DNA from: Phycisphaerae bacterium
GTDB lineage: Bacteria > Planctomycetota > Phycisphaerae > UBA1845
Direction of reading: 5' to 3'
Length of the DNA: 16,820 nucleotides
NCBI GenBank assembly: GCA_021604825.1
Contig: BQJS01000100.1
Span: 1-16,820, forward strand
The notes beneath the pieces were generated by a model that made no database searches, was not told the DNA's origin, and was given only the letters and a program-made list of their open reading frames with translations. Positions within the stretch are counted from its first letter, which is position 1. Each line of letters starts with the position of its first letter. The position numbers and the translations under genes were made by a program. This document shows, piece after piece, positions 6,775 through 12,205 of the stretch.

Positions 6775-7482
6775 TCACCCGAGACTGGTCGGCAGGATCT
6801 TGAAGATAAACGCGAGGCAGAAGTACACGCCAATCATCACGAAAATCACGCCGGTGATGCGTCGCGCCCAACGCTCAAAGGTGCTGATTCGGTTGAACGC
6901 CTTCGCCATGGCATTGGCGCTCATCACGATGAGGATGGCGAAGAGAACGACCGGCAGCGCCGTACTAATCCCGAACACCGCGGGCAGCATAACGCTGGAC
7001 TCGAATTTGACCGCCAGTGGGATCAGGCCAGCGAAGTATAGGGCTGCCGACGCCGGGCAAAACGAGAGTGCGAACACAATTCCAAGGATAAGTCCAGCCC
7101 ACACGCCCCAATCCGCCACCTTCTGACCGACCCGCTGTCCGAGGTCGGAGCCGCGAGTCGGGAGTGAAATCATACCCAACAGGACCATTCCCAGTAGGAT
7201 CAGGATCGGGCCCAGCAGCTTATTCATGTACTTTTGGAGCGTGATCGAGATCGTTGGTGCCGACAGCAAACTGCTTACTAGGATCGCCGCGATGGCGACG
7301 TACACGAGGCTGCGGCCGAGCGTGTAGAGCAGGCCCGTGAGCAGCGCCGCCCGAGGATTCTCGACTCGGCGGCTGATGAACGATATTGCCGCGATATTGG
7401 TGGCTAGCGGGCACGGGCTGATCGCCGTTAGGATGCCCGTCCAGGCTGCAGCCACAATCGCTGCCCACAGTTCAGCTTCCAT
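6775..7482 (-). CDS. arsG: ArsG-family / CcdA-like polytopic membrane protein
   Basis: A 235-residue inner-membrane protein with about six helices, resembling the proteins named ArsG (aromatic aminobenzylarsenical efflux permease family) within the CcdA/DsbD/LysE-like fold. Cys24 in SPCPLATN (helix 1) and Cys142 in LSFCPASA (helix 4) occupy the equivalent place in the two halves, as do the redox cysteines of CcdA. It could therefore be an efflux permease, as annotated for the family, or a conductor of reducing equivalents across the membrane; sequence alone does not decide. GGAG lies eight bases before the ATG, and the ArsF stop is only two bases upstream, so translation is probably coupled. 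It is the last gene of the leftward operon. Confidence 0.85.
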   Translation of the reverse strand: MEAELWAAIVAAAWTGILTAISPCPLATNIAAISFISRRVENPRAALLTGLLYTLGRSLVYVAIAAILVSSLLSAPTISITLQKYMNKLLGPILILLGMVLLGMISLPTRGSDLGQRVGQKVADWGVWAGLILGIVFALSFCPASAALYFAGLIPLAVKFESSVMLPAVFGISTALPVVLFAILIVMSANAMAKAFNRISTFERWARRITGVIFVMIGVYFCLAFIFKILPTSLG

Positions 7483-7484
7483 GG

Positions 7485-8048
7485 CTAAGACTCCAGGTAC
7501 TCGCGAACCTGCTCCGCAACGTACTGTTTGAACTGCACATTATCATCGTGCACATATTGCCAGACCTTTTCCATGTTGGTCCAGTTGCGCTGTTTTCCGT
7601 CGTGCATGTCAATCAAAACGAGCGAACTCGCAACGAGTTGGTAGTCTTCAATGAAGTGAGTGTTAGGCGGCTCTTCCATGTTCACCACATGCCACTCGAG
7701 TTCGCCATTTCTGAGGGCTGCGGCAAACTGCTCGCGCAGCGCCTCTTCGGCCAGGCGTTCAATCTTGTTGCACGTCATGCATCGCTGTGTGTTGTGGAAG
7801 TAGTAGACAATGACCTTGTGGTCCGGCTGCGTCGGGAGCGTGTTCTTCGCCGTGTTCTTTCCAGCTACGCCGCGCGACTCGCGGCCTGATTCAGGCACCT
7901 CTGTTTCCTGCAGGTTAGGTGGCGTCACCAGCGCAGGCGTAGCGTCGCCACCCGCATCGGTCGTCTTGAGCTCACTGATGACGAGGTAGCCGATGCTGAC
8001 GGCTACAAACGCCAGCAAAGTCGAGGTCCACAGGCTCTTTGCATTCAT
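7485..8048 (-). CDS. arsF: ArsF-family thioredoxin-like protein, membrane-anchored
   Basis: A 187-residue protein. Residues 1-25 form a signal anchor or uncleaved signal (LWTSTLLAFVAVSIGYLVIS), followed by a loose linker (about 30-75) and a thioredoxin-like domain with YYFHNTQRCMTCNKIE, whose CXXC is Cys90-Cys93. The block EWHVVNMEEPPNTHFIEDYQLVASSLVLID is characteristic of the family named nitrophenyl compound nitroreductase subunit ArsF. The redox domain should face the periplasm. GGAGA precedes the ATG by seven bases. It lies 32 bp after the small thioredoxin and 2 bp before arsG. The family name comes from arsEFG loci that process nitro-aromatic arsenicals; the actual substrate here is unproven, and a general thiol-relay role is equally compatible. 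Confidence 0.88.
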   Translation of the reverse strand: MNAKSLWTSTLLAFVAVSIGYLVISELKTTDAGGDATPALVTPPNLQETEVPESGRESRGVAGKNTAKNTLPTQPDHKVIVYYFHNTQRCMTCNKIERLAEEALREQFAAALRNGELEWHVVNMEEPPNTHFIEDYQLVASSLVLIDMHDGKQRNWTNMEKVWQYVHDDNVQFKQYVAEQVREYLES

Positions 8049-8080
8049 TGTGTTTCTCCGGGACGTTTCTGCTAGTCAGC

Positions 8081-8314
8081 TTACGCTGTAAGTAGTTTCT
8101 CCAATTCCGCTTCGCTGGGGATCTTCCCGGTCACCTTGACTTTTCCGTCAATCGCGAGCGCCGGCGTCATCATCACACCGTACTCGGTGATCTTACCGAT
8201 GTCCTTCACATGCCCCAGCGTATAGTCGAGCCCGAGCCGGTCGGCGACTTTCTTCGTCGCGCCTTCGAGCAGGTTGCACTTGGCACAGCCCGTTCCGAGA
8301 ATTTCGATCTTCAT
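8081..8314 (-). CDS. Small CXXC thioredoxin-family protein (ArsE/MTH895 type)
   Basis: A 77-residue minimal thioredoxin/glutaredoxin fold with no signal peptide, hence cytoplasmic. The redox motif is GTGCAKCN (Cys10, Cys13) and the cis-proline loop is VMMTPALAID (Pro51). It matches the small redox-disulfide family found beside DUF318 permeases and ArsF/ArsG genes; in the arsEFG arrangement this position corresponds to ArsE. AGGAGA sits seven bases before the ATG and overlaps the permease stop codon, 12 bp away, so the two are tightly coupled. Likely role: cytoplasmic electron donor to, or partner of, the neighbouring membrane proteins (inference). Confidence 0.9.
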   Translation of the reverse strand: MKIEILGTGCAKCNLLEGATKKVADRLGLDYTLGHVKDIGKITEYGVMMTPALAIDGKVKVTGKIPSEAELEKLLTA

Positions 8315-8326
8315 CAGCGACTCTCC

Positions 8327-9535
8327 TTATTGCGCAAATGCGCCGTATGTCATGCCCGCCATGGTTGACAACACGACAACCAGGGCGACATAGACAACCG
8401 TCTTTTGCGTGCCCATCACGGAACGAATCACCAGCATGTTGGGAAGCGACAGCGCCGGTCCAGCCAGCAAGAGTGCCAACGCCGGGCCCTTGCCCATGCC
8501 TGCACCGAGTAGGCCTTCGAGAATCGGCACTTCGGTCAGTGTGGCGAAGTACATCAACGCGCCAGCGAACGACGCGAATAGGTTTGCTCCCAGACCATTC
8601 CCACCAACCGACCCGGCTATCCAACTCTCCGGGATCAACGCAGGGTGCCCCGGGCGTCCCAGAAGGATGCCGGCTACGAGCACTCCAACGAACAGCAGTG
8701 GCAATATCTGCTTTGCGAACGCCCACGTGTTGGCGACCCACGTGTTCAGTTCATCTTTGCCAAACCAAGCCCCCAGCATGAACAACAGTGCGATCAGGAG
8801 CACCCCCGAGATGATCCACTTCACTGACGCGAGTGCGGCACCGATGCCATCGGCGTCGAGGGCCTTCCAGTTGGCGAAGACGAGTATGCCGATCATGGAA
8901 CCAAAGTAGAGAATCGTCTGCCACATTGGTCGTTCGTGGTCATCGTCGCCAATGACGAAATCCCCTTGCGAAGTGCGGGCTGCCTCTTCCTTCCGGTAGA
9001 TCAGGTGCATGGTCAGGCCGATGATGACGCTGAAGACGATCGCGCCAACCGCCCGTGCGACGCCGAGTTCCCAGCCGAGCACCCGTGCGGTGAGGATGAT
9101 CGCCAGGACGTTGATCGCCGGACCAGAATAGAGGAACGCAACTGCGGGCCCGAGCCCTGCGCCGCGCTTATGTATGCCGGCGAATAGCGGCAGAATTGTG
9201 CACGAGCACGCCGCCAGAATCGTCCCCGAGACTGCCGCCACACTGTACGCGACGACCTTGTGTGCCTGCGCGCCGAAGTACTTCATCACCGCTGCCTGTG
9301 ATACGAAGGACGCAATCGCACCCGCAATAAAGAGCGCGGGCACCAAGCAGAGCATCACGTGGTGACGCGCATAATCCTGCAACATGAGCAACGCTTCGCG
9401 GCCGGACGTCAGGAGCTTGCCGCCATCAGCTGGAAGAATCTCAAAAGGCAAGATGTACGCGAGGAGGAAGATGGCCAGCATGGCGCCCAGAACAGCCAAC
9501 GTCCTTGCGCCGCCACTCCATTGCCGCATGGCCAT
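8327..9535 (-). CDS. ArsP/DUF318-family permease
   Basis: A polytopic efflux-type permease of about 402 residues. The family signature ACSCTILPLFAGI, followed by RGAGLGPAVAFLYSGPAINVLA, is intact. The related second-half pattern (MYFATLTEVPILEGLLGAGM, then GPALALLLAGPALSLPNMLV) is visible near the C-terminus. Relatives export trivalent organoarsenicals (ArsP), and others in PF03773 are linked to other metals, so the substrate is uncertain. The start is not clear. ATG 9535 or 9529 gives a normal N-terminus (MAMRQWSGG) 41 bp after arsR; ATG 9589 would overlap the arsR stop; the frame stays open to 9793 but that part lies over arsR and looks like a shadow. None has a strong ribosome site, so coupling to arsR is likely. 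It is the second gene of the operon. Confidence 0.88.
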   Translation of the reverse strand: MAMRQWSGGARTLAVLGAMLAIFLLAYILPFEILPADGGKLLTSGREALLMLQDYARHHVMLCLVPALFIAGAIASFVSQAAVMKYFGAQAHKVVAYSVAAVSGTILAACSCTILPLFAGIHKRGAGLGPAVAFLYSGPAINVLAIILTARVLGWELGVARAVGAIVFSVIIGLTMHLIYRKEEAARTSQGDFVIGDDDHERPMWQTILYFGSMIGILVFANWKALDADGIGAALASVKWIISGVLLIALLFMLGAWFGKDELNTWVANTWAFAKQILPLLFVGVLVAGILLGRPGHPALIPESWIAGSVGGNGLGANLFASFAGALMYFATLTEVPILEGLLGAGMGKGPALALLLAGPALSLPNMLVIRSVMGTQKTVVYVALVVVLSTMAGMTYGAFAQ

Positions 9536-9576
9536 GAGGCCATGGATGGGCTTAAAAAAAATGCGGATGGGGGCAC

Positions 9577-9909
9577 CTACGCCCCGCATGCCGCTTTTTG
9601 TGCCCTCAAGTTTTCTTTCAGCACCGACTCGAGACACTTCCAGAATCCTCCCAAACAACTGACTTTTACGCGATAGAACGTCATCGTGCCTTCTTTGCGG
9701 GCCGACACGATGCCCGCGTGCTTTAGAACCGACAAGTGCTTCGATACTGTGGACTGGTCGGCACCGACCAACTCCGTCAGATCGCAGACGCACAACTCGC
9801 AGTCGGTCAAGGCATCGAGCATCACCAATCGGCTGGGATGCGCCAACGCCTTGGCGATCCGCGCCCGGGCTTCGTACCGCTCAATGGAATGTTTCGGCGT
9901 CATCTTCAT
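9577..9909 (-). CDS. arsR: ArsR/SmtB-family metalloregulatory repressor
   Basis: A 110-residue winged-helix repressor. The helix-turn-helix is LTELVGADQSTVSKHLSVLKHAGIV, with the wing at ARKEGTMTFYRV. A metal-thiol site at the base of helix alpha-3 shows as DCELCVCDL: a CVC pair as in As(III)-sensing ArsR, with an extra Cys three residues before instead of the later Cys of the E. coli protein. Further cysteines occur in VSCLGGFWKC and the C-terminal ACGA. Binding of As(III), Sb(III) or another thiophilic species would release DNA and induce the permease/ArsEFG-like genes downstream. The start ATG (9909) is inside the operator dyad and about 12 bases from the -10 box; ATG 9903 (MTPKHS) is an alternative. 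Expected to be autoregulated. Confidence 0.93.
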   Translation of the reverse strand: MKMTPKHSIERYEARARIAKALAHPSRLVMLDALTDCELCVCDLTELVGADQSTVSKHLSVLKHAGIVSARKEGTMTFYRVKVSCLGGFWKCLESVLKENLRAQKAACGA

Positions 9910-9934
9910 GGCTATATGGCCATTATACCATGAA
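9905..9934 (-). promoter_or_regulatory. Predicted ArsR operator dyad
   Basis: A 30-bp dyad with 7-bp outer arms TTCATGG/CCATGAA and a perfect 8-bp centre ATGGCCAT. It covers the -10 box and the arsR start codon, so a bound repressor would block RNA polymerase. Position and TTCA...TGAA ends fit ArsR/SmtB operators. Confidence 0.65.
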
Positions 9935-9949
9935 TATCGGCGAAGTCAA
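9922..9949 (-). promoter_or_regulatory. Sigma-70-type promoter of the ars operon
   Basis: On the minus strand, TTGACT (9949-9944) and a perfect TATAAT (9927-9922) are 16 bases apart. The -10 box ends 12 bases before the arsR ATG, so the message would have a leader of only about 6 bases and no room for a ribosome-binding site. Confidence 0.8.
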
Positions 9950-9959
9950 GCACAGAGCT

Positions 9960-9991
9960 CCATTTGAAATGGCCCCAAGCCATTTCGATGG
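9960..9991. repeat. Overlapping palindromes upstream of the ars promoter
   Basis: CCATTTGAAATGG (9960-9972) is an odd-centred palindrome, and CCATTTCGATGG (9980-9991) is a partial one. Together they also form a 7-bp stem GAAATGG/CCATTTC with a 7-base spacer. The site begins about 11 bp upstream of the -35 box. It could be a second regulator site or a transcript-end hairpin for the CPCC gene; no T-tract follows. Confidence 0.4.
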
Positions 9992-10077
9992 ATGGACCTG
10001 GCCTGTGTCGGGGCGATGACCCGACCTACGTCACTGCTCGGGTGCCAAAACTAATGCGTGGAATATGGGTCTGTTGA

Positions 10078-10338
10078 TCACGATTCGCCCTCATTGGACG
10101 GAAGCTCATCTCCATGAGCAGGCCGGACGAATTCCAAACTCGCTCTCGAACTCGCACCAAAACATCTAAAATTTGACCTGGCTATCAGCAAACTAACTCT
10201 GTTTGCTCCACCTTCGAAATGCTCGTCGTTAAACTGCACGAGATCGTCTTCCCAATAGCAAACTGGGCAAATGTCATGTGTCCCGGGAGGCTGGTCCGTG
10301 AGCGTTATCGATTGACAGCATGGGCACGGGAATTTCAC
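10078..10338 (-). CDS. Cysteine-rich CPCC-domain protein
   Basis: An 86-residue small protein of the CPCC family. KFPCPCCQS (Cys5, 7, 8) and DICPVCYWEDD (Cys24, 27) look like paired metal-binding knuckles. They are followed by the conserved EGGANRVSLLIARSNFRCFGA and a VRPAHGDELP end. The GTG start at 10338 is chosen because AGGG lies eight bases upstream and family members begin at this point. The frame is open to 10482, but that extension runs through the tRNA-Leu gene and is not protein-coding. Family members are often found alone or near toxin/immunity loci; no function is established. It lies 38 bp behind the tRNA in the same direction and may be read from its promoter. Confidence 0.85.
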   Translation of the reverse strand: MKFPCPCCQSITLTDQPPGTHDICPVCYWEDDLVQFNDEHFEGGANRVSLLIARSNFRCFGASSRASLEFVRPAHGDELPSNEGES

Positions 10339-10376
10339 GGCTACGGCCCTTTTTTCAATGATTGATTCCTGATGAT

Positions 10377-10460
10377 TGGGCAAGGCGGGAGTCGAACCCG
10401 CACGAGGTTTACCCTCGGGGGATTTTAAATCCCCTGCGTCTGCCATTCCGCCACTCGCCC
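10377..10460 (-). tRNA. tRNA-Leu (anticodon UAA)
   Basis: An 84-base class II tRNA. The acceptor stem is GGGCGAG/CTTGCCC with one G-U pair and discriminator A. The D-arm is GGCGGAATGGCAGACGC. The anticodon stem GGGGA/TCCCC encloses loop TTTAAAA with TAA at the anticodon. A long variable arm, CGAGGGTAAACCTCG, is typical of leucine tRNAs, and the T-arm is GCGGG-TTCGACT-CCCGC. The 3' CCA is not encoded. No other tRNA is in the window. Confidence 0.97.
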
Positions 10461-10468
10461 GTGTTTGG

Positions 10469-10497
10469 ATGATGCTTGCCATTCGATTTTTTGTCGA
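10469..10497 (-). promoter_or_regulatory. Possible promoter of tRNA-Leu
   Basis: On the minus strand, TCGACA (10497-10492, one mismatch to consensus) and CATCAT (10474-10469, two mismatches) are 17 bases apart. The -10 ends only 8 bases before the mature tRNA, implying an almost leaderless precursor. Confidence 0.35.
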
Positions 10498-10547
10498 TTG
10501 GCGTCTTTCGTTGATTTATGACAGTTGCCGAAATGACGTTGGTAACA

Positions 10548-10566
10548 GGTGCGTCCGGGACGCACC
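10548..10566. repeat. Perfect 9-bp palindromic hairpin, REP-like
   Basis: GGTGCGTCC-G-GGACGCACC followed by CTAC. It lies between tRNA-Leu and the PKD-like lipoprotein gene, 43 bp after the latter's stop. The GGTGCGTC...GACGCACC core resembles widespread extragenic palindromes. No T-tract follows in either direction, so a terminator role is unproven. Confidence 0.5.
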
Positions 10567-10608
10567 CTACATTTCTTCCCGGCGCCTGCTTTTCTTCCTT
10601 GCGTTTGC

Positions 10609-11178
10609 TTAGTCTCTTACTTCGATTTCTAGTTCTACGAAGTCGAAGCTGGGGACGTCTTGGAATAATAATCCGAACTCGTCCGAGACGACCAGATCTC
10701 TGATGATATCGTTCTTCACCGTCAGCCGGATGTAGTGAAAACCGACGCCCATCGGCACATCGTCTGTGGAATCATCGGAGAAAACCGTGCCGGCTGCCAA
10801 CGTGGTTGGGTCTTCGTCCGTCGCGCCGGAACTCCATTCAAACGAAGCAATCGTCGCTCCATCGCCCGGTACGCTGCCCGTTCCAACCAGTCGCACGGTT
10901 TCTTGGCCGTTGCCGTCTGAACCCTCTACGAGGAATCCGGTGTCGGTTAGCGATACTGTCTGCCCGCCGATGGCTTCGACCGAAATGACGGCTTCGGGCC
11001 AACTGGTGGTGCAGTTGATTACGTTTTGGGCGCATTGGCTTTGAATCGCCACGCGGGCGGTTTCCGGTGCCAACGCTTGCGGCAGCGGCTCCACACAGCC
11101 CCCAGTCACGAGAATGCCGAAAGCGGCGGCCGACATGCCCAGTATCCCGATAAGACGTCGATTCATGGGGTCATTCAT
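10609..11178 (-). CDS. Lipoprotein with possible PKD/Ig-like domain
   Basis: A 189-residue exported protein of unknown function. The ATG at 11178 is supported by GAAGGGA nine bases upstream and begins a lipoprotein signal (RRLIGILGMSAAAFGILVTGGC, Cys28). The mature part is beta-rich and acidic. LVGTGSVPGDGATIASFEWSS, then GFHYIRLTVKNDIIRDLVVSDE, resembles the strand order of a PKD/Ig-like fold (LxGxxS...IxxYxWxxG...GxYxVxLTVxD), although the usual core is degenerate. Two cysteines (CAQNVINC) could form a disulfide. Its frame extends upstream to 11289, but that stretch is the structured leader. It is divergent from another lipoprotein gene. Confidence 0.8.
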   Translation of the reverse strand: MNDPMNRRLIGILGMSAAAFGILVTGGCVEPLPQALAPETARVAIQSQCAQNVINCTTSWPEAVISVEAIGGQTVSLTDTGFLVEGSDGNGQETVRLVGTGSVPGDGATIASFEWSSGATDEDPTTLAAGTVFSDDSTDDVPMGVGFHYIRLTVKNDIIRDLVVSDEFGLLFQDVPSFDFVELEIEVRD

Positions 11179-11196
11179 AGCGATTTTCCCTTCTGA

Positions 11197-11255
11197 AGCC
11201 GAATTTGGCGGTTTTTCCGATTTTGCGGACAGTTGGTCGGCCGCAAGATTCGGCT
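11197..11255 (-). promoter_or_regulatory. Structured 5' leader of the PKD-like lipoprotein gene
   Basis: In the transcript an 8-bp perfect outer stem AGCCGAAT/ATTCGGCT (11255-11248 with 11204-11197) encloses a 6-bp stem TTGCGG/CCGCAA (11246-11241 with 11228-11223). The outer stem ends a few bases before the GAAGGG ribosome site, so folding could affect ribosome access. It matches no riboswitch class I recognise. Confidence 0.5.
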
Positions 11256-11268
11256 GATCTCGTGAAAG

Positions 11269-11274
11269 ATTATA
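11269..11274 (-). promoter_or_regulatory. -10 box for the PKD-like lipoprotein gene
   Basis: A perfect TATAAT on the minus strand (11274-11269), with no good -35 at 16-18 bases. A start near 11262 would give a leader of about 85 bases that contains the whole stem-loop element. Confidence 0.4.
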
Positions 11275-11302
11275 CCGATGCGGCGACAACAGCCTAGTAC
11301 CG

Positions 11303-11371
11303 GGTCACGGTTTGGGCTTGCGTCGCCCGAACGAGTGACCTAAGAATTGATTGTCGTCGGCAGGTGCCGAC
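11303..11371 (+). promoter_or_regulatory. Two stem-loops ahead of the second lipoprotein gene
   Basis: The first (11303-11340) has outer stem GGTCAC/GTGACC and inner stem GTTTGGGC/GCCCGAAC (one G-U) around a 7-base loop. The second (11356-11371) is GTCGGC-AGGT-GCCGAC and ends seven bases before the AGGGGAG ribosome site. They lie in the 5' leader or promoter region of the rightward lipoprotein gene; no clear promoter box was found. Confidence 0.45.
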
Positions 11372-11393
11372 CTTTCCAGGGGAGTTGAGAATC

Positions 11394-12200
11394 ATGCGAA
11401 AGCAGGCAACCCAAGCCCTCATCGTCGCGACGCTGGCTCTCTGCGCTGGTGGCGGGTGCTCGCAGATTCAAACGGTTTTTCACCGGCCAGGCGATGGTGC
11501 GCCCGCTCGAACGCCCCAAGTGTCCAATCGTTCTGTGACGGTCGTGGACGAAGAACGCAACAACCTTGGAGTTCAAACCGGATCATCACGCTCAAGCAAG
11601 TTGAAGCTGGCGAGGGTGGCGTCGTATCAACCGCCGGAGTTACGCACTGCCCCCGTCCAGTCGAAGCCTAGAATCGCTCCGCAGGGTCAACCCATTGAGA
11701 ACAATCCGGCACCTTCGAATTCATCGGTGTTGGCGAAGAACATGAATACGAATGGCGCCCAGCGCACCGACGGTGCCAACAAGACCGATCAACTTGATCC
11801 CCGAACAGCCGACTCGGGCCAACGTCGCTACACCGCACCCGGTGCCGCGATTCGTGGCCTGGGACAGATTACAAGTTCGGCTGCCGCGTTCGCGCTAGGG
11901 GCTGCAGACAACAAAACAGCAGCATCATTGTCACAATCGCTAGTCACGAACGCGCAAGGCACGCAAGGGGCGGCGGGACTGACTGCGGGGTCGCCTTCGG
12001 TTGGCGGCGTGACGACTGGTAACCCTGGAATTCAGTCCGGTCTTTTAACTGGTCTGGCGTTTGCGAATCCGAACAGCAATCTCTTCACCCCACAGGTAAA
12101 CCGAGCGTCTGGAATAAACGGCGGTCGATGTACGCTTGTTCGGGCGGGATTGCTTGAAGGGAATCAGGCGTGCCATTCGCCGAAGCATCGGCAACGATAA
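11394..12200 (+). CDS. Hypothetical low-complexity lipoprotein
   Basis: A 268-residue protein I do not recognise. The ATG 11394 start is favoured by AGGGGAG (11378-11384) and a clean lipoprotein signal, MRKQATQALIVATLALCAGGGC (Cys22). The mature chain is rich in Ser, Thr, Asn, Gln, Pro, Gly and Ala with no evident domain. It reads as an extended or disordered segment (about 30-150), then an Ala/Gly-rich segment (RGLGQITSSAAAFALGAADN, then repeated Gly-Thr motifs near GAAGLTAGSPSVGGVTTGNPG). The last 25 residues change to a Cys/His/Arg composition and end five bases short of the ffh stop on the other strand. A cell-envelope location is inferred from the lipobox only. Confidence 0.65.
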   Translation: MRKQATQALIVATLALCAGGGCSQIQTVFHRPGDGAPARTPQVSNRSVTVVDEERNNLGVQTGSSRSSKLKLARVASYQPPELRTAPVQSKPRIAPQGQPIENNPAPSNSSVLAKNMNTNGAQRTDGANKTDQLDPRTADSGQRRYTAPGAAIRGLGQITSSAAAFALGAADNKTAASLSQSLVTNAQGTQGAAGLTAGSPSVGGVTTGNPGIQSGLLTGLAFANPNSNLFTPQVNRASGINGGRCTLVRAGLLEGNQACHSPKHRQR

Positions 12201-12205
12201 CTGAA

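Noticed and set aside
9536..9793. N-terminal extension of the permease frame
   Set aside because: It overlaps arsR in another frame, with no permease similarity and no ribosome site; the protein begins at or near 9535 (9589 remains possible).
10007..10025. GTCGGG/CCCGAC stem downstream of the CPCC gene
   Set aside because: A 6-bp stem with no T-tract; too weak to call a terminator.
10339..10482. N-terminal extension of the CPCC protein
   Set aside because: It runs through tRNA-Leu(UAA); GTG 10338 has a ribosome site and matches the family start.
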